A DNA stretch of 64,000 nucleotides, taken from contig NZ_CP025119.1 in NCBI RefSeq assembly GCF_002831685.1, positions 407,001 through 471,000 on the forward strand, written 5' to 3'. The notes under the pieces are model-generated. The model did no database searches. It worked only from the letters and a program-made list of their open reading frames with translations, and was not told the origin of the DNA. Source of the DNA: Polaribacter sp. ALD11. GTDB taxonomy: Bacteria; Bacteroidota; Bacteroidia; Flavobacteriales; Flavobacteriaceae. Of the stretch, positions 1-8,365 are shown piece after piece (the first letter of the stretch is position 1; the number at the start of each line of letters is the position of its first letter). Made by a program: the position numbers and the translations under genes.

Positions 1-1125
1 GGTATTGTATGTTATCCAACATTTGGTGGAAGTGGAGTAGTAGCTACAGAGTTAGGAATGGCTTTGGCAAACAAAGGTCATGAAGTACATTTTATAACGT
101 ATAATCAGCCTGTTCGTTTAGACTTTCTATCTCACAATTTGCATTTTCATCAAGTGGTTATAGAAGAATATCCACTTTTTGAATATCAACCCTATGAATT
201 AGCTTTGTCAAGTAAAATGGTAGAAGTTGTTAGAAAACACGAGCTAGAAGTTTTACATGTACATTATGCAATACCACATGCATATGCTGCTTATATGGCA
301 AAACAAATGCTAAAAGAAAAAGGCTTAGATGTAAGAGTTGTAACTACACTTCATGGAACAGATATTACTTTAGTAGGAAGCCATCCAACATACAAAACAG
401 CTGTAGAGTTTAGTATTAATAATTCTGACGTTGTAACTGCCGTTTCTAACAGTTTAAAAGAAACTACAAATAAGTTGTTTAACATAACTAAAGATATAAA
501 AGTAATTTATAATTTTATTGATGTAGAGAAATATGAGAATGCAGATAAAGAAGATTGTAAACGTATTGCATTAGCAAAACCAAATGAAAGAATTTTTACA
601 CATGTTAGTAATTTTAGACCTGTAAAGAGAGTAGAAGATGTTGTTCGTATTTTTAGTGAAGTAAGAAAAGAAATTCCGTCTAAATTATTAATGATTGGTG
701 AAGGACCAGAAAGAGCAAAGGCAGAAAAATTAGTAAAAGAATTAAAATTAACTAAAGATGTTTTCTTTTTAGGAAACAGTACAGAGGTAGCTAAAATCTT
801 ATGTTACACAGATGTTTTTTTATTGCCTTCTCAAACGGAAAGTTTTGGTTTGGCTGCTTTAGAAGCAATGGCTGCAGGAACTGCTGTAATTTCTACAAAT
901 ACTGGTGGTTTGCCAGAGGTTAATATTCATGGTGAAACAGGTTATTTAAGTAATTTGGGAGATGTTGTGGATATGGCAAAAAATGCTATTTCAATTGTAA
1001 AAGATGATGCAACTTTAGACAGATTTAAACATAATGCAAAAAAACATACGAGGCAGTTTTCTTTAGAAAGTATACTTCCTGTGTATGAAGAGGTTTATAA
1101 GTCTTGTTATAAAAGTAAAGTTTAA
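1..1125 (+). CDS. bshA: N-acetyl-alpha-D-glucosaminyl L-malate synthase BshA (5' partial)
   Basis: GT4-family glycosyltransferase for the first step of bacillithiol synthesis: GlcNAc is transferred from UDP-GlcNAc to L-malate in the cytosol. The reading frame is open from base 1, so only the first few residues are missing; 374 residues are visible. The glycine-rich N-terminal loop (FGGSGVVATELG), the H-G-T-D segment near residue 119 and the C-terminal donor-site stretch PSQTESFGLAALEAMAAG are typical of BshA. The ATG at 58 is internal, because conserved BshA sequence runs upstream of it to base 1. The gene ends just before a strong bidirectional terminator. Family assignment is firm from recognition; the true start lies outside the window. 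Confidence 0.93.
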   Translation, partial: GIVCYPTFGGSGVVATELGMALANKGHEVHFITYNQPVRLDFLSHNLHFHQVVIEEYPLFEYQPYELALSSKMVEVVRKHELEVLHVHYAIPHAYAAYMAKQMLKEKGLDVRVVTTLHGTDITLVGSHPTYKTAVEFSINNSDVVTAVSNSLKETTNKLFNITKDIKVIYNFIDVEKYENADKEDCKRIALAKPNERIFTHVSNFRPVKRVEDVVRIFSEVRKEIPSKLLMIGEGPERAKAEKLVKELKLTKDVFFLGNSTEVAKILCYTDVFLLPSQTESFGLAALEAMAAGTAVISTNTGGLPEVNIHGETGYLSNLGDVVDMAKNAISIVKDDATLDRFKHNAKKHTRQFSLESILPVYEEVYKSCYKSKV

Positions 1126-1126
1126 T

Positions 1127-1163
1127 AAAAAAGCTCAAACAAATAAATGTTTGAGCTTTTTTT
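1127..1163. terminator. Bidirectional intrinsic terminator after bshA
   Basis: A perfect 11-bp stem (1131-1141 with 1148-1158) around a 6-nt loop, with an A-run on the left and a T-run to 1163 on the right. It sits between the convergent bshA and DUF937 genes and can serve both strands. Confidence 0.9.
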
Positions 1164-1183
1164 ATATTAGAAATTTGGTTCTT

Positions 1184-1822
1184 TTATTTTCCAAAAAGAC
1201 CGCCTAATAAACCACCAAGCCCACCAGATTTTTTATTGCTTCCTCCTAAAACCATACCAGCAACATCATCAATAACGCTTCCGTCACCATCTGCATCTAA
1301 TATTTTTTCTAAGAAACTTTGATCGTTATCAACAGAATTTCCACCTAATAAACCTCCCAAAAGACCTGTTAAATCTCCAGAGTTGCTTATATTTTGCTCT
1401 TTCTTCTCTTTTGCTAAAACTCCCATTAAAATTGGTGCAGCAACTTTTAAAATATTTGCAACAGAACCAGCATCTAAGCCAGATTTCTGACCAATAACCT
1501 GTTCTACACCTTGCTGTTTGTTTCCTAATATATGACTTAAAATTCCAGCTCCGTCTTGTTTTACACTTTCATCAACTCCACCACCAAACAAACCACCAAG
1601 GTTGTCTAAAATACCACCATCATGTTTACCCGATAAAGCACCCATTAAGCCTTCTGCACCTTCAGGAGTAGAAGCATTTCTTTCCATAGCTTTCATTAAT
1701 ACTGGTAAAGCCATTGTTAAAACACTACTTGTTTTATTTGAATCATTTCCAGTAGAACCTGCTACTCCAGAAATAATTTGTTTTCCTAAATCACTACCTA
1801 ATAAGTCTAAAATACCTGCCAT
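1184..1822 (-). CDS. DUF937 domain-containing protein
   Basis: A 212-residue cytosolic protein rich in glycine and leucine. It starts MAGILDLLGSDLGKQI and contains repeats of the LGGLLGG type, ending GGLGGLLGGLFGK. This composition, the central helix ALPVLMKAMERN and the repeated VAAPILMGVLAKE-like helix are characteristic of DUF937 (YidB-like) proteins, whose function is unknown. Between the helical repeats lies an acidic DADGDGSVIDD stretch that resembles a calcium-binding loop; I do not claim binding. It is a single gene, convergent with bshA and divergent from the symporter at 1945. Confidence 0.85.
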   Translation of the reverse strand: MAGILDLLGSDLGKQIISGVAGSTGNDSNKTSSVLTMALPVLMKAMERNASTPEGAEGLMGALSGKHDGGILDNLGGLFGGGVDESVKQDGAGILSHILGNKQQGVEQVIGQKSGLDAGSVANILKVAAPILMGVLAKEKKEQNISNSGDLTGLLGGLLGGNSVDNDQSFLEKILDADGDGSVIDDVAGMVLGGSNKKSGGLGGLLGGLFGK

Positions 1823-1944
1823 TTTTATGTTTTTAATAATTAATATGAATGTTTTCTAATTTTATGACACAATATACAAATAAAGTCACCTCATTTTTTA
1901 ATTATTTTTTTATCTTTCACAATCTAAATAATTTAAATAACTTA

Positions 1945-3273
1945 ATGAAGAAATTAGCATTACACTGGAAGATTTTAATAGGAATGGTATTAGGTATCGT
2001 TTTTGGTTTTATAATGAATACTGTTGATGGAGGAAAGGGTTTTGTTACAGATTGGATTAAACCGTTCGGAACCATATTTATTAATCTATTAAAATTAATT
2101 GCAGTTCCATTAATATTAGCCTCATTAATTAAAGGAATATCAGATTTAAAAGATATCTCTAAAATTAAGAAAATGGGTTTAAGAACCATTACTATATATA
2201 TAGGTACAACATTAATTGCAATTATTATTGGTTTAGGAATTGTAAATATTGTAAAACCAGGAGCAGGAATGTCTGCTGACACCATTGAGAAGATTAAATC
2301 TAAATATGAAACAGATTTAGGGGTAACAGATAAATTAGTAAAAGCATCTGCTCAAAAAGACGCAGGACCATTGCAAGCTCTAGTAGATATTTTTCCTAGC
2401 AATATTTTTCAATCTTTTGTAGATGCAAGTATGTTGCAAATTATCTTTTTTGCAATGTTTGTAGGAATTTCTTTGTTATTAATTCCAGAGAAAAAAGCGA
2501 AACCATTAGTAGATTTCTTTGATTCTTTAAATGAAATGGTCATGAAAATGGTCGATTTAATTATGCTTTTTGCGCCTTATGCCGTATTTGCATTGTTAGC
2601 AAACGTAATTATTGCTTTTGATGATACCGAAATCTTATTAAAATTATTAGTGTATGCACTTTGTGTAGTTGGCGGATTATTATTAATGATTGGTTTCTAT
2701 TTAATTCTTGTGAGTGTTTATACAAAAAAATCACCTTTATGGTTTTTAAAGCAAATAAGTCCAGCACAATTATTAGCATTTTCTACAAGTTCGAGTGCAG
2801 CAACATTACCGGTAACTATGGAAAGAGTAGAGGAGCATTTAGGGGTAGACAAAGAAGTTTCAGGTTTTGTTCTACCAGTAGGAGCAACTATAAATATGGA
2901 CGGAACAAGTCTATACCAAGCAATTGCTGCGGTATTTATTATGCAAGTAATTTGGCCTGAAGGTTTAACCTTTTCAAACCAGGTGGTTATTGTTTTAACA
3001 GCATTATTGGCATCTATTGGTTCGGCGGCTGTACCAAGTGCAGGTATGGTTATGTTGGTAATTGTATTAGAATCAATCGGTTTCCCTGAAGAATTATTGC
3101 CAATTGGTTTGGCGTTAATTTTTGCAGTAGACAGACCTTTAGATATGATGAGAACTACTGTAAATGTTACAGGAGATGCTACGGTTTCTATGTTGGTTGC
3201 AAAATCTTTAGGGAAACTAAGAGATAATCCGAAAGAAAAAAAATGGGATGATAATTATGATAAAGTAAAATAG
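1945..3273 (+). CDS. Dicarboxylate/amino acid:cation symporter (DAACS family)
   Basis: Inner-membrane secondary transporter, probably importing glutamate, aspartate or C4-dicarboxylates with Na+ or H+. I place the start at the ATG at 1945 (MKKLALHWKILIGMVLG), because the 32 in-frame residues upstream are Asn/Phe-rich and unlike the family; this gives 442 residues. The serine-rich re-entrant loop SSSAATLP lies near residues 282-289 and the substrate/cation motif NMDGT at 317-321, both canonical. Hydrophobic segments fit the eight-helix plus two-hairpin fold. Nine bases separate it from the sulfurtransferase gene, so the two are probably cotranscribed. A second DAACS protein at 56431 has a different motif. 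Confidence 0.92.
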   Translation: MKKLALHWKILIGMVLGIVFGFIMNTVDGGKGFVTDWIKPFGTIFINLLKLIAVPLILASLIKGISDLKDISKIKKMGLRTITIYIGTTLIAIIIGLGIVNIVKPGAGMSADTIEKIKSKYETDLGVTDKLVKASAQKDAGPLQALVDIFPSNIFQSFVDASMLQIIFFAMFVGISLLLIPEKKAKPLVDFFDSLNEMVMKMVDLIMLFAPYAVFALLANVIIAFDDTEILLKLLVYALCVVGGLLLMIGFYLILVSVYTKKSPLWFLKQISPAQLLAFSTSSSAATLPVTMERVEEHLGVDKEVSGFVLPVGATINMDGTSLYQAIAAVFIMQVIWPEGLTFSNQVVIVLTALLASIGSAAVPSAGMVMLVIVLESIGFPEELLPIGLALIFAVDRPLDMMRTTVNVTGDATVSMLVAKSLGKLRDNPKEKKWDDNYDKVK

Positions 3274-3282
3274 CACCTTATA

Positions 3283-4122
3283 ATGTCATTAAAAATTAAA
3301 CATCCTTTAGTTTCTGTAGATTGGTTGAAAGACAATTTAGAAGATGAAAATCTCATTATTTTAGATTGTACAATTCCGAAAGTAACAGCGAATACAATAG
3401 TTACGGAAGAGAAAACACAAATTAGAGGTACTGTTTTTTTTGATATAAAAAATAGTTTTTCTGATAAAAATGCAGCGTTGCCTAATACTGTCTTATCTCC
3501 AAAAGAATTTGAAGAAAAAGCACAAGAATTAGGAATTCATAAAGAGGCTATATTGGTTTGTTATGACGATTTGGGAATCTATTCTTCACCAAGAGTTTGG
3601 TGGATGTTTCAGTTAATGGGCTTTAAAAATGTAGCGGTCTTAGATGGTGGTTTACCTGCATGGAAAGCTAAAAACTTTCCTATTCAACAGCCAGAGGTGC
3701 ATCAACCAAAAAAAGGAAATTTTAAAGTTGCTTATCAATCAGAAAAATTAAAATATACCAAAGATGTTCTAGAATCCATAAATGATAAAAACGTTTTAAT
3801 TGTTGATGCTCGTTCTAATGGAAGATTCTACGGAACAGCAGCAGAGCCAAGAAAAGACTTAAAAAGCGGACATATTCCGAATTCTGTGAGTTTGCCTTTT
3901 GGTGAAATCTTAGAAAACGGAAAAATGAAATCTGATGTTGAATTGACAAATATTTTTAGTGATTTTAAAAATAAAACAACACTTATTTTTACTTGTGGTT
4001 CAGGAATAACGGCAGCTATTTTAGCTTTAGGGGCAACAATTGCGGAGGTAGAAAACGTTGCCGTTTATGACGGATCTTGGACGGAGTGGGGAAGTACAGA
4101 TAATTTACCAATAGCTTTATAA
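3283..4122 (+). CDS. Sulfurtransferase, 3-mercaptopyruvate type (two rhodanese domains)
   Basis: Moves a sulfane sulfur from 3-mercaptopyruvate or thiosulfate to thiol acceptors or cyanide, in the cytosol. The 279 residues hold an inactive N-terminal rhodanese domain (about 10-130) and a catalytic C-terminal domain (about 155-277) with active-site Cys238 in the loop CGSGITA. The CG-S-G-(V/I)-T loop is that of mercaptopyruvate sulfurtransferases rather than thiosulfate sulfurtransferases (CRKGVT). There is no signal peptide. It follows the DAACS gene by 9 bases and precedes a TerB-like gene by 2, and the cysteine dioxygenase pair lies 0.8 kb downstream, so a shared role in cysteine catabolism is possible but only inferred. 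Confidence 0.9.
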   Translation: MSLKIKHPLVSVDWLKDNLEDENLIILDCTIPKVTANTIVTEEKTQIRGTVFFDIKNSFSDKNAALPNTVLSPKEFEEKAQELGIHKEAILVCYDDLGIYSSPRVWWMFQLMGFKNVAVLDGGLPAWKAKNFPIQQPEVHQPKKGNFKVAYQSEKLKYTKDVLESINDKNVLIVDARSNGRFYGTAAEPRKDLKSGHIPNSVSLPFGEILENGKMKSDVELTNIFSDFKNKTTLIFTCGSGITAAILALGATIAEVENVAVYDGSWTEWGSTDNLPIAL

Positions 4123-4124
4123 AT

Positions 4125-4451
4125 ATGAATTTAAATTGGACTAGAAAAGAGTTTGAAGCGTATGTACTTTTGTATGCGGCACATTGCAATCATGTAGAAG
4201 ACATTTCTGAACAGAATTATATTCGTACCAAAATAGACGAAAAGACATTTCATAGGATTCATACAGAAGTTGTGGTAGATTCAGATGAAGATAATTTGAA
4301 TAAAATTCAACATTACATGTCAGAGAATCAATTTTCTCAGGAAGAAAAAGACAGGTTGTTAAGAGATGTAAAACAAGTTTTTTTTGCTGATGGTTCTGTC
4401 GATATTTTAGAAAAAAAAGTGTTTACAATTTTAAAGAAAATGATAGGCTAG
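4125..4451 (+). CDS. TerB-like domain protein
   Basis: A small, acidic, soluble all-alpha protein of 108 residues starting two bases after the sulfurtransferase stop. The C-terminal pattern FFADGSVDILEKKVFTILKKM matches the helical acidic motif of TerB/DjlA-N-type domains (a D-G-x-x-D-x-x-E pattern), which bind metal in some members. No enzyme residues are evident. It is the last gene before a strong terminator, so it ends the symporter-sulfurtransferase transcript. The TerB fold is a pattern-based inference. Confidence 0.6.
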   Translation: MNLNWTRKEFEAYVLLYAAHCNHVEDISEQNYIRTKIDEKTFHRIHTEVVVDSDEDNLNKIQHYMSENQFSQEEKDRLLRDVKQVFFADGSVDILEKKVFTILKKMIG

Positions 4452-4478
4452 TATTGGTGAAGTCTTGGTCTTTTGAAT

Positions 4479-4520
4479 AACATAAAAAAACTCAAGTAAT
4501 AACTTGAGTTTTTTTATGTT
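4479..4520. terminator. Intrinsic terminator with 19-bp stem
   Basis: A perfect inverted repeat, 4479-4497 with 4502-4520, around a 4-nt loop. It includes an A-run and a T-run, giving a strong terminator for the upstream three-gene unit. Confidence 0.92.
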
Positions 4521-4901
4521 ATTTTTAAAAATAATATCTTTCAAAGTAATTTATTAATCTTGATTCTTAGACCGTTTTATCTAAATTAAATAACCTCGGT
4601 TAGAAATTAAAGTATCATAAAAAGTTATTTCTAAAACTGTTTTAAATGCTAAATTAAGCTCTTGCTTAGTTATTTATATTTGTGTTAGTTATAACTAATT
4701 TGCAAGTCTAAAAATGAATTTTCATATTTAATAAGGTTTAATTATATTGAAAAATAGTTTAGAACATAACTAAAAAGCTTAAAAATTACTATATTTGGAA
4801 TATTGGGGTAGTTTAATAAATTAGCTCAATTTATTTAGTTGGATTTAGGGAATGACCTTGGATTTGTACATTAAACAAACAAAAAAAAGCGATACATTAT
4901 T
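4521..4901 (+). promoter_or_regulatory. Long leader upstream of cysteine dioxygenase: two -7 boxes, palindrome, hairpin
   Basis: This 381-base gap holds no gene I can support. It contains two TAnnTTTG -7 boxes (TATATTTG at 4675-4682 and 4790-4797), neither with a well-spaced TTG. Just after the first box is a perfect 14-bp palindrome, TTAGTTATAACTAA, at 4685-4698, where transcription would start. An inverted repeat with 8-bp arms lies at 4600-4634, and a perfect 8-bp hairpin with a 5-nt loop at 4815-4835. The last has no T-run, so it is not an obvious terminator. The layout suggests regulated transcription, but I recognise no known riboswitch. Confidence 0.45.
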
Positions 4902-5435
4902 TTGAATTCTAACGAAGATAACACTACAACTCCTCAAGCATTAAGCGATTTAATAACTGCGCTTTCAGAAGGAGAGAGGACGACTTACAATCACATAATA
5001 CATTCAACAAAATTAAACGCAAATGCTTTTGAAAAATACGCTTCATGGTCTAATGAATGCTATACTAGAAATTGTATTGTAGACAATGAAAAATTTGAAT
5101 TGATTTTAATCTGTTGGTGCAAAGGACATCGAACATCTATTCACGATCATGGTGGAGAAGAATGTTGGGTAAAAGTTATTGAAGGAGAATTTAAAGAAAC
5201 TATTTATAAGCAAGATGAAGTTGGTAAGTTAATTGTTTTTAAATCGACTATTTCGAAACCGAATGATATTACCTATATGAAAGATTTTATGGGGTTTCAT
5301 CGGTTAGAAAATATATCTAAAAAAAGAAGTATGTCGCTTCATTTGTATGCAAAACCAATTCGTAAATGCAACGTTTTTAATGAGGTTTCAAAAACTTTTG
5401 TAAGTAAAAATTTAGATTATGATACCATTGCATAA
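4902..5435 (+). CDS. Cysteine dioxygenase (type I, cupin)
   Basis: Oxidises L-cysteine with O2 to cysteine sulfinate at a non-haem Fe(II) site in the cytosol. The 177-residue protein has the cupin iron ligands H81 and H83 in IHDHGGEECW and H133 in GFHRLEN, followed by H147-x-Y149 in LHLY. C88 and Y149 match the human Cys93-Tyr157 crosslinked cofactor pair. Many bacterial enzymes have Gly at the Cys position, so this one is eukaryote-like. The start is TTG: an in-frame stop lies at 4872 and the first in-frame ATG falls near residue 126, far inside the fold. It is followed after 32 bases by a PLP decarboxylase, probably in one operon. Confidence 0.9.
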   Translation: MNSNEDNTTTPQALSDLITALSEGERTTYNHIIHSTKLNANAFEKYASWSNECYTRNCIVDNEKFELILICWCKGHRTSIHDHGGEECWVKVIEGEFKETIYKQDEVGKLIVFKSTISKPNDITYMKDFMGFHRLENISKKRSMSLHLYAKPIRKCNVFNEVSKTFVSKNLDYDTIA

Positions 5436-5467
5436 TCAATAATAGAATTAAAAAGATAAAAAATAGT

Positions 5468-6847
5468 ATGTCTAATATTAATAGTGATTTAGCTTTATTT
5501 AATGAACTTGTAGAAGCTTTAATTATTGAAGAAGAAAAAAATCCGGTAGCAAAAAGAATAGATTCGAGTAAATTGTATGAAACTATTGATCTTTCGCTAA
5601 ATAATGGAGCAATGATTGATGATGATTTTAAATCTCTACTTCGTGATGTACTTGTATCAACACCTAAAACAGCAACAAATTTATTTTTTAATCAACTTTT
5701 TGGAGGAAGACAAAGCAAAGCTATTTTAGGAGATTTATTAGCTGTTATGTTAAATAACAGTATGTATACTTATAAAGTTGCGGGGCCACAAGTTGGTATA
5801 GAGCAAGAGATTATTAGACAATCTTGCGATTTAATTGGGTATGGTTCTAAAAGCAATGGTACGTTTCCAACAGGTGGTTCTATGAGTAATTATATGGCAT
5901 TGGTTATGGGACGTGATGCTAAAGACCCTAGTTGTAGATTAAACGGAATGTCGAAACCGATGATTATTTACACTTCTAAAGAATCACATTATTCAACAGC
6001 TAAGAATGCTAGTTTTGCAGGTATAGGAAGAAATAATATTAGATATATAATTGCCGATTCTAAAGGAAGCATGATTCCAGAGAAATTGGAAGAACAAATA
6101 CTTGATGATATTGATAAAGGATTTATTCCAACCTACGTAAATGCTACCGCAGGAACAACAGTTTTAGGTGCTTTTGACCCAATTGATAAAATTGCTGATA
6201 TCACAGAAAAGTATAAAATATGGTTGCACGTAGATGGTGCTTATTGTGGAAGTGTTATTTTTAGTGAGAAATACAAACATTTAATAAAAGGAGTTGAGCG
6301 GTCAGATTCATTTAGTTACAATGCACATAAAATGCTAGGAACACCATTAACGTGCTCTATCATTTTGGTAAATGATAAAAAACAATTGCACGATTCGTTT
6401 AGTAATGATGCAGATTATTTATATCAAACAGACGGAGACGATTTTAACTTGGGTAAAACTTCGTTTCAATGCGGAAGGAGAAATGATGCTTTAAAATTTT
6501 GGACACTTTGGAAGTCTGTTGGAACAAACGGTTTAAAAGAAATTGTAGAACAACAATTTGATTTGGCAAATGTAGCTTTAGAGTACATTAGAAGCAATCC
6601 TGATTATACTTTGTACAGCTTCGATAATTCAATTTCTATTTGTTTCAATTATAAAAATGTAGATCCAATGGTACTTTGTACAGCTTTGTATGAGCATCAA
6701 ATTACCGTTGTTGGTTTTGGTTCTTTTGAAGCTGATACTTTTATTAGACTAGTAACTATAAATGCAAATAATGAAAAGGAAGATATTTTAAATTTCTTTA
6801 AAGTTTTAGAAGGGTTTGTTAAAAAAACTCCAAGTTTAACAAAATAA
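5468..6847 (+). CDS. PLP-dependent decarboxylase, probable cysteine sulfinate decarboxylase
   Basis: Group II amino-acid decarboxylase of 459 residues. The PLP lysine is K288 in NAHKML, the pyridine-ring aspartate is D256 in HVDGAYCG, and the stacking histidine is H174 in ESHYS. The N-terminal substrate segment (NLFFNQLFGG, then SMYTYKVAG) and the GGSMSNYMAL turn match animal GAD/CSAD-type enzymes better than short bacterial GadB. The protein lacks the GadB C-terminal autoinhibitory His-Thr. Its position directly after cysteine dioxygenase makes cysteine sulfinate the likeliest substrate and hypotaurine the likely product. Glutamate or aspartate decarboxylation remains possible. Substrate is inferred; the enzyme class is secure. 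Confidence 0.85.
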   Translation: MSNINSDLALFNELVEALIIEEEKNPVAKRIDSSKLYETIDLSLNNGAMIDDDFKSLLRDVLVSTPKTATNLFFNQLFGGRQSKAILGDLLAVMLNNSMYTYKVAGPQVGIEQEIIRQSCDLIGYGSKSNGTFPTGGSMSNYMALVMGRDAKDPSCRLNGMSKPMIIYTSKESHYSTAKNASFAGIGRNNIRYIIADSKGSMIPEKLEEQILDDIDKGFIPTYVNATAGTTVLGAFDPIDKIADITEKYKIWLHVDGAYCGSVIFSEKYKHLIKGVERSDSFSYNAHKMLGTPLTCSIILVNDKKQLHDSFSNDADYLYQTDGDDFNLGKTSFQCGRRNDALKFWTLWKSVGTNGLKEIVEQQFDLANVALEYIRSNPDYTLYSFDNSISICFNYKNVDPMVLCTALYEHQITVVGFGSFEADTFIRLVTINANNEKEDILNFFKVLEGFVKKTPSLTK

Positions 6848-6903
6848 AATGAGAAGAGTATCTAGAATTTTGATTTTATATAATTTAGTTTGATGTAAAC
6901 CTT

Positions 6904-7563
6904 TTATAAAATAATATTTTTCAGCTTCTTAAAATCATGAATCACATAATCTGCACTTTCTAAAGTTTGCCCTTCAGACATTTTATTTGCGTAGCCAAAA
7001 ACAAAGATATTTGCATCATTTGCAGCCTTTATTCCGTTGTCGGAATCTTCTATAACGATACAGTTTTCTTTTGGAGTATTACCTAAAACAGCTGCTTTAT
7101 TAAAAATTTCTGGGTTTGGTTTCGATTCCTTTAAATCTGCTCCACTAATTTTTGCAGTAAAATATTTATTTAAGTTAAACCTGTTAAAAACCCTGTCGAT
7201 ATTTACCATCGCAGATGAAGAAGCCAAAACCAGTGTAATTTCTTTCTTGTAGAAATATTTTATAAGCTCTTCAACACCTTCAACCAAATGTAAATTAGGG
7301 TCATTTTCAAAGAAATTTACATAGCGTTTGCGCTTATCTAAAACTAAATCTTTTGGGTTTTCATCTAAATTGAAATGAGCGACCAAACGCTGAAAAGCAT
7401 TTATGGTAGAAGAACCGGTAAAAGATTTGTAGAGTGCCTCTGAAACAGTAACATTTAAAGAGTGAAAGGTTTCATAATAGGCTTTTTTATGAATTTCTTC
7501 AGAATCTATAATAACGCCATCCATATCAAAAATGACACATTTCACTTTGTTTTTTAATTTCAT
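6904..7563 (-). CDS. HAD-superfamily hydrolase, beta-phosphoglucomutase-like
   Basis: A cytosolic 219-residue HAD subfamily I protein. Motif I is DMDGVIID (nucleophile D13, general acid D15), followed by an alpha-helical cap of about residues 20-85. Motif II is the ASSS segment, motif III the lysine in ESKPNPEIF, and motif IV the acidic pair in VIEDSDNGIKAA. The helical C1 cap and the SKP-P-E-IF pattern place it with beta-phosphoglucomutase and small sugar-phosphate phosphatases; the substrate cannot be assigned. It is convergent with the decarboxylase and precedes no close partner on its strand. Confidence 0.85.
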   Translation of the reverse strand: MKLKNKVKCVIFDMDGVIIDSEEIHKKAYYETFHSLNVTVSEALYKSFTGSSTINAFQRLVAHFNLDENPKDLVLDKRKRYVNFFENDPNLHLVEGVEELIKYFYKKEITLVLASSSAMVNIDRVFNRFNLNKYFTAKISGADLKESKPNPEIFNKAAVLGNTPKENCIVIEDSDNGIKAANDANIFVFGYANKMSEGQTLESADYVIHDFKKLKNIIL

Positions 7564-7618
7564 TTCATCAATTTTCTAAAGTTGGGTGTTTTTTAATTTA
7601 TGAGTCTGTGGTAATTTA

Positions 7619-8032
7619 TTACAAAAACTTAGCTTGCAGTTCTTTTGTTGGTATTACACAACTTTCTTTTTTTCCAAACCATTTGTAACGATTTTTTGCA
7701 ATAAAATCATACACTAGATCTCTAAAGGATTCAGGAAAAATAAATAACAAATTGGTGAGTTTCCAAATTCCGCCAAAATTAGACATTATCTTTAAAGCAG
7801 CAGTAGATTTTACGTCGTAAGAAACACCAGGTTCATAGAGAATAATAGCATCTGTCTTGGAAGTATCGATCTTTAAATAATCGATTATTTTTTTACCTGC
7901 TTCAGATTGAATTGCAGCGAATAAAAAAGTGTTTTTTTTATCGTATTTAATGGCTGTTGTAACTGAATTATTACATAAATTACAAACACCATCAAATAAA
8001 ATTACTTTCTTATTTTTAGGAATATCAATCAT
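7619..8032 (-). CDS. DCC family thiol-disulfide oxidoreductase-like protein (DUF393)
   Basis: A 137-residue protein with the family-defining LFDGVCNLCN motif near its N-terminus, giving a CxxC pair (C17, C20) in a thioredoxin-like beginning. A membrane-near hydrophobic stretch and the NRYKWFGKKESC tail are also typical of DUF393. These proteins are proposed thiol-disulfide oxidoreductases, but their partners are unknown. It lies on the minus strand upstream of the HAD gene with a 55-base gap, so cotranscription with it is possible. The start ATG is the only sensible one before the motif. Confidence 0.88.
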   Translation of the reverse strand: MIDIPKNKKVILFDGVCNLCNNSVTTAIKYDKKNTFLFAAIQSEAGKKIIDYLKIDTSKTDAIILYEPGVSYDVKSTAALKIMSNFGGIWKLTNLLFIFPESFRDLVYDFIAKNRYKWFGKKESCVIPTKELQAKFL

Positions 8033-8365
8033 TTAAAAACTTCATTTTTTTTGAATTACAAAGATACTTCAACTTTTTGAATTCGAAAACAATTCCTATA
8101 GGTTACTAGATATTTCCGTTAAAACTTCATTCTAAAGAAAGTAAGAATCTAAAAAAAAAATTTAATTTTAGGCATTATTAGGACACAGGTTTTTATAAAT
8201 AGGTATCGATTAGAGTTCGGTTAAAAAAAATAGTTATTTTCTTGTAACATAATTTATTTTGAAGCGTCTTATGTTTGTATTCGAGTTGTTGTCGTTATTT
8301 ATTTTAACAAAAAATTAATAATTTAACCAATGGCAATCAATACTTTTATATAAAATAACCAACTA
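8033..8365. other. Intergenic region between DUF393 and ABC operon
   Basis: A 333-base divergent gap of very low GC. The only signal I can support is a TAnnTTTG-type box (TATGTTTG at 8270-8277, + strand) ahead of the ABC operon. A TTG at 8242-8244 lies 25 bases upstream, slightly too far for the usual spacing. No open frame, repeat or riboswitch was recognised. Confidence 0.4.

Noticed and set aside
58..60. ATG at 58 as the start of bshA
   Set aside because: The conserved glycine-rich loop is encoded upstream of it, so the gene continues off the left edge.
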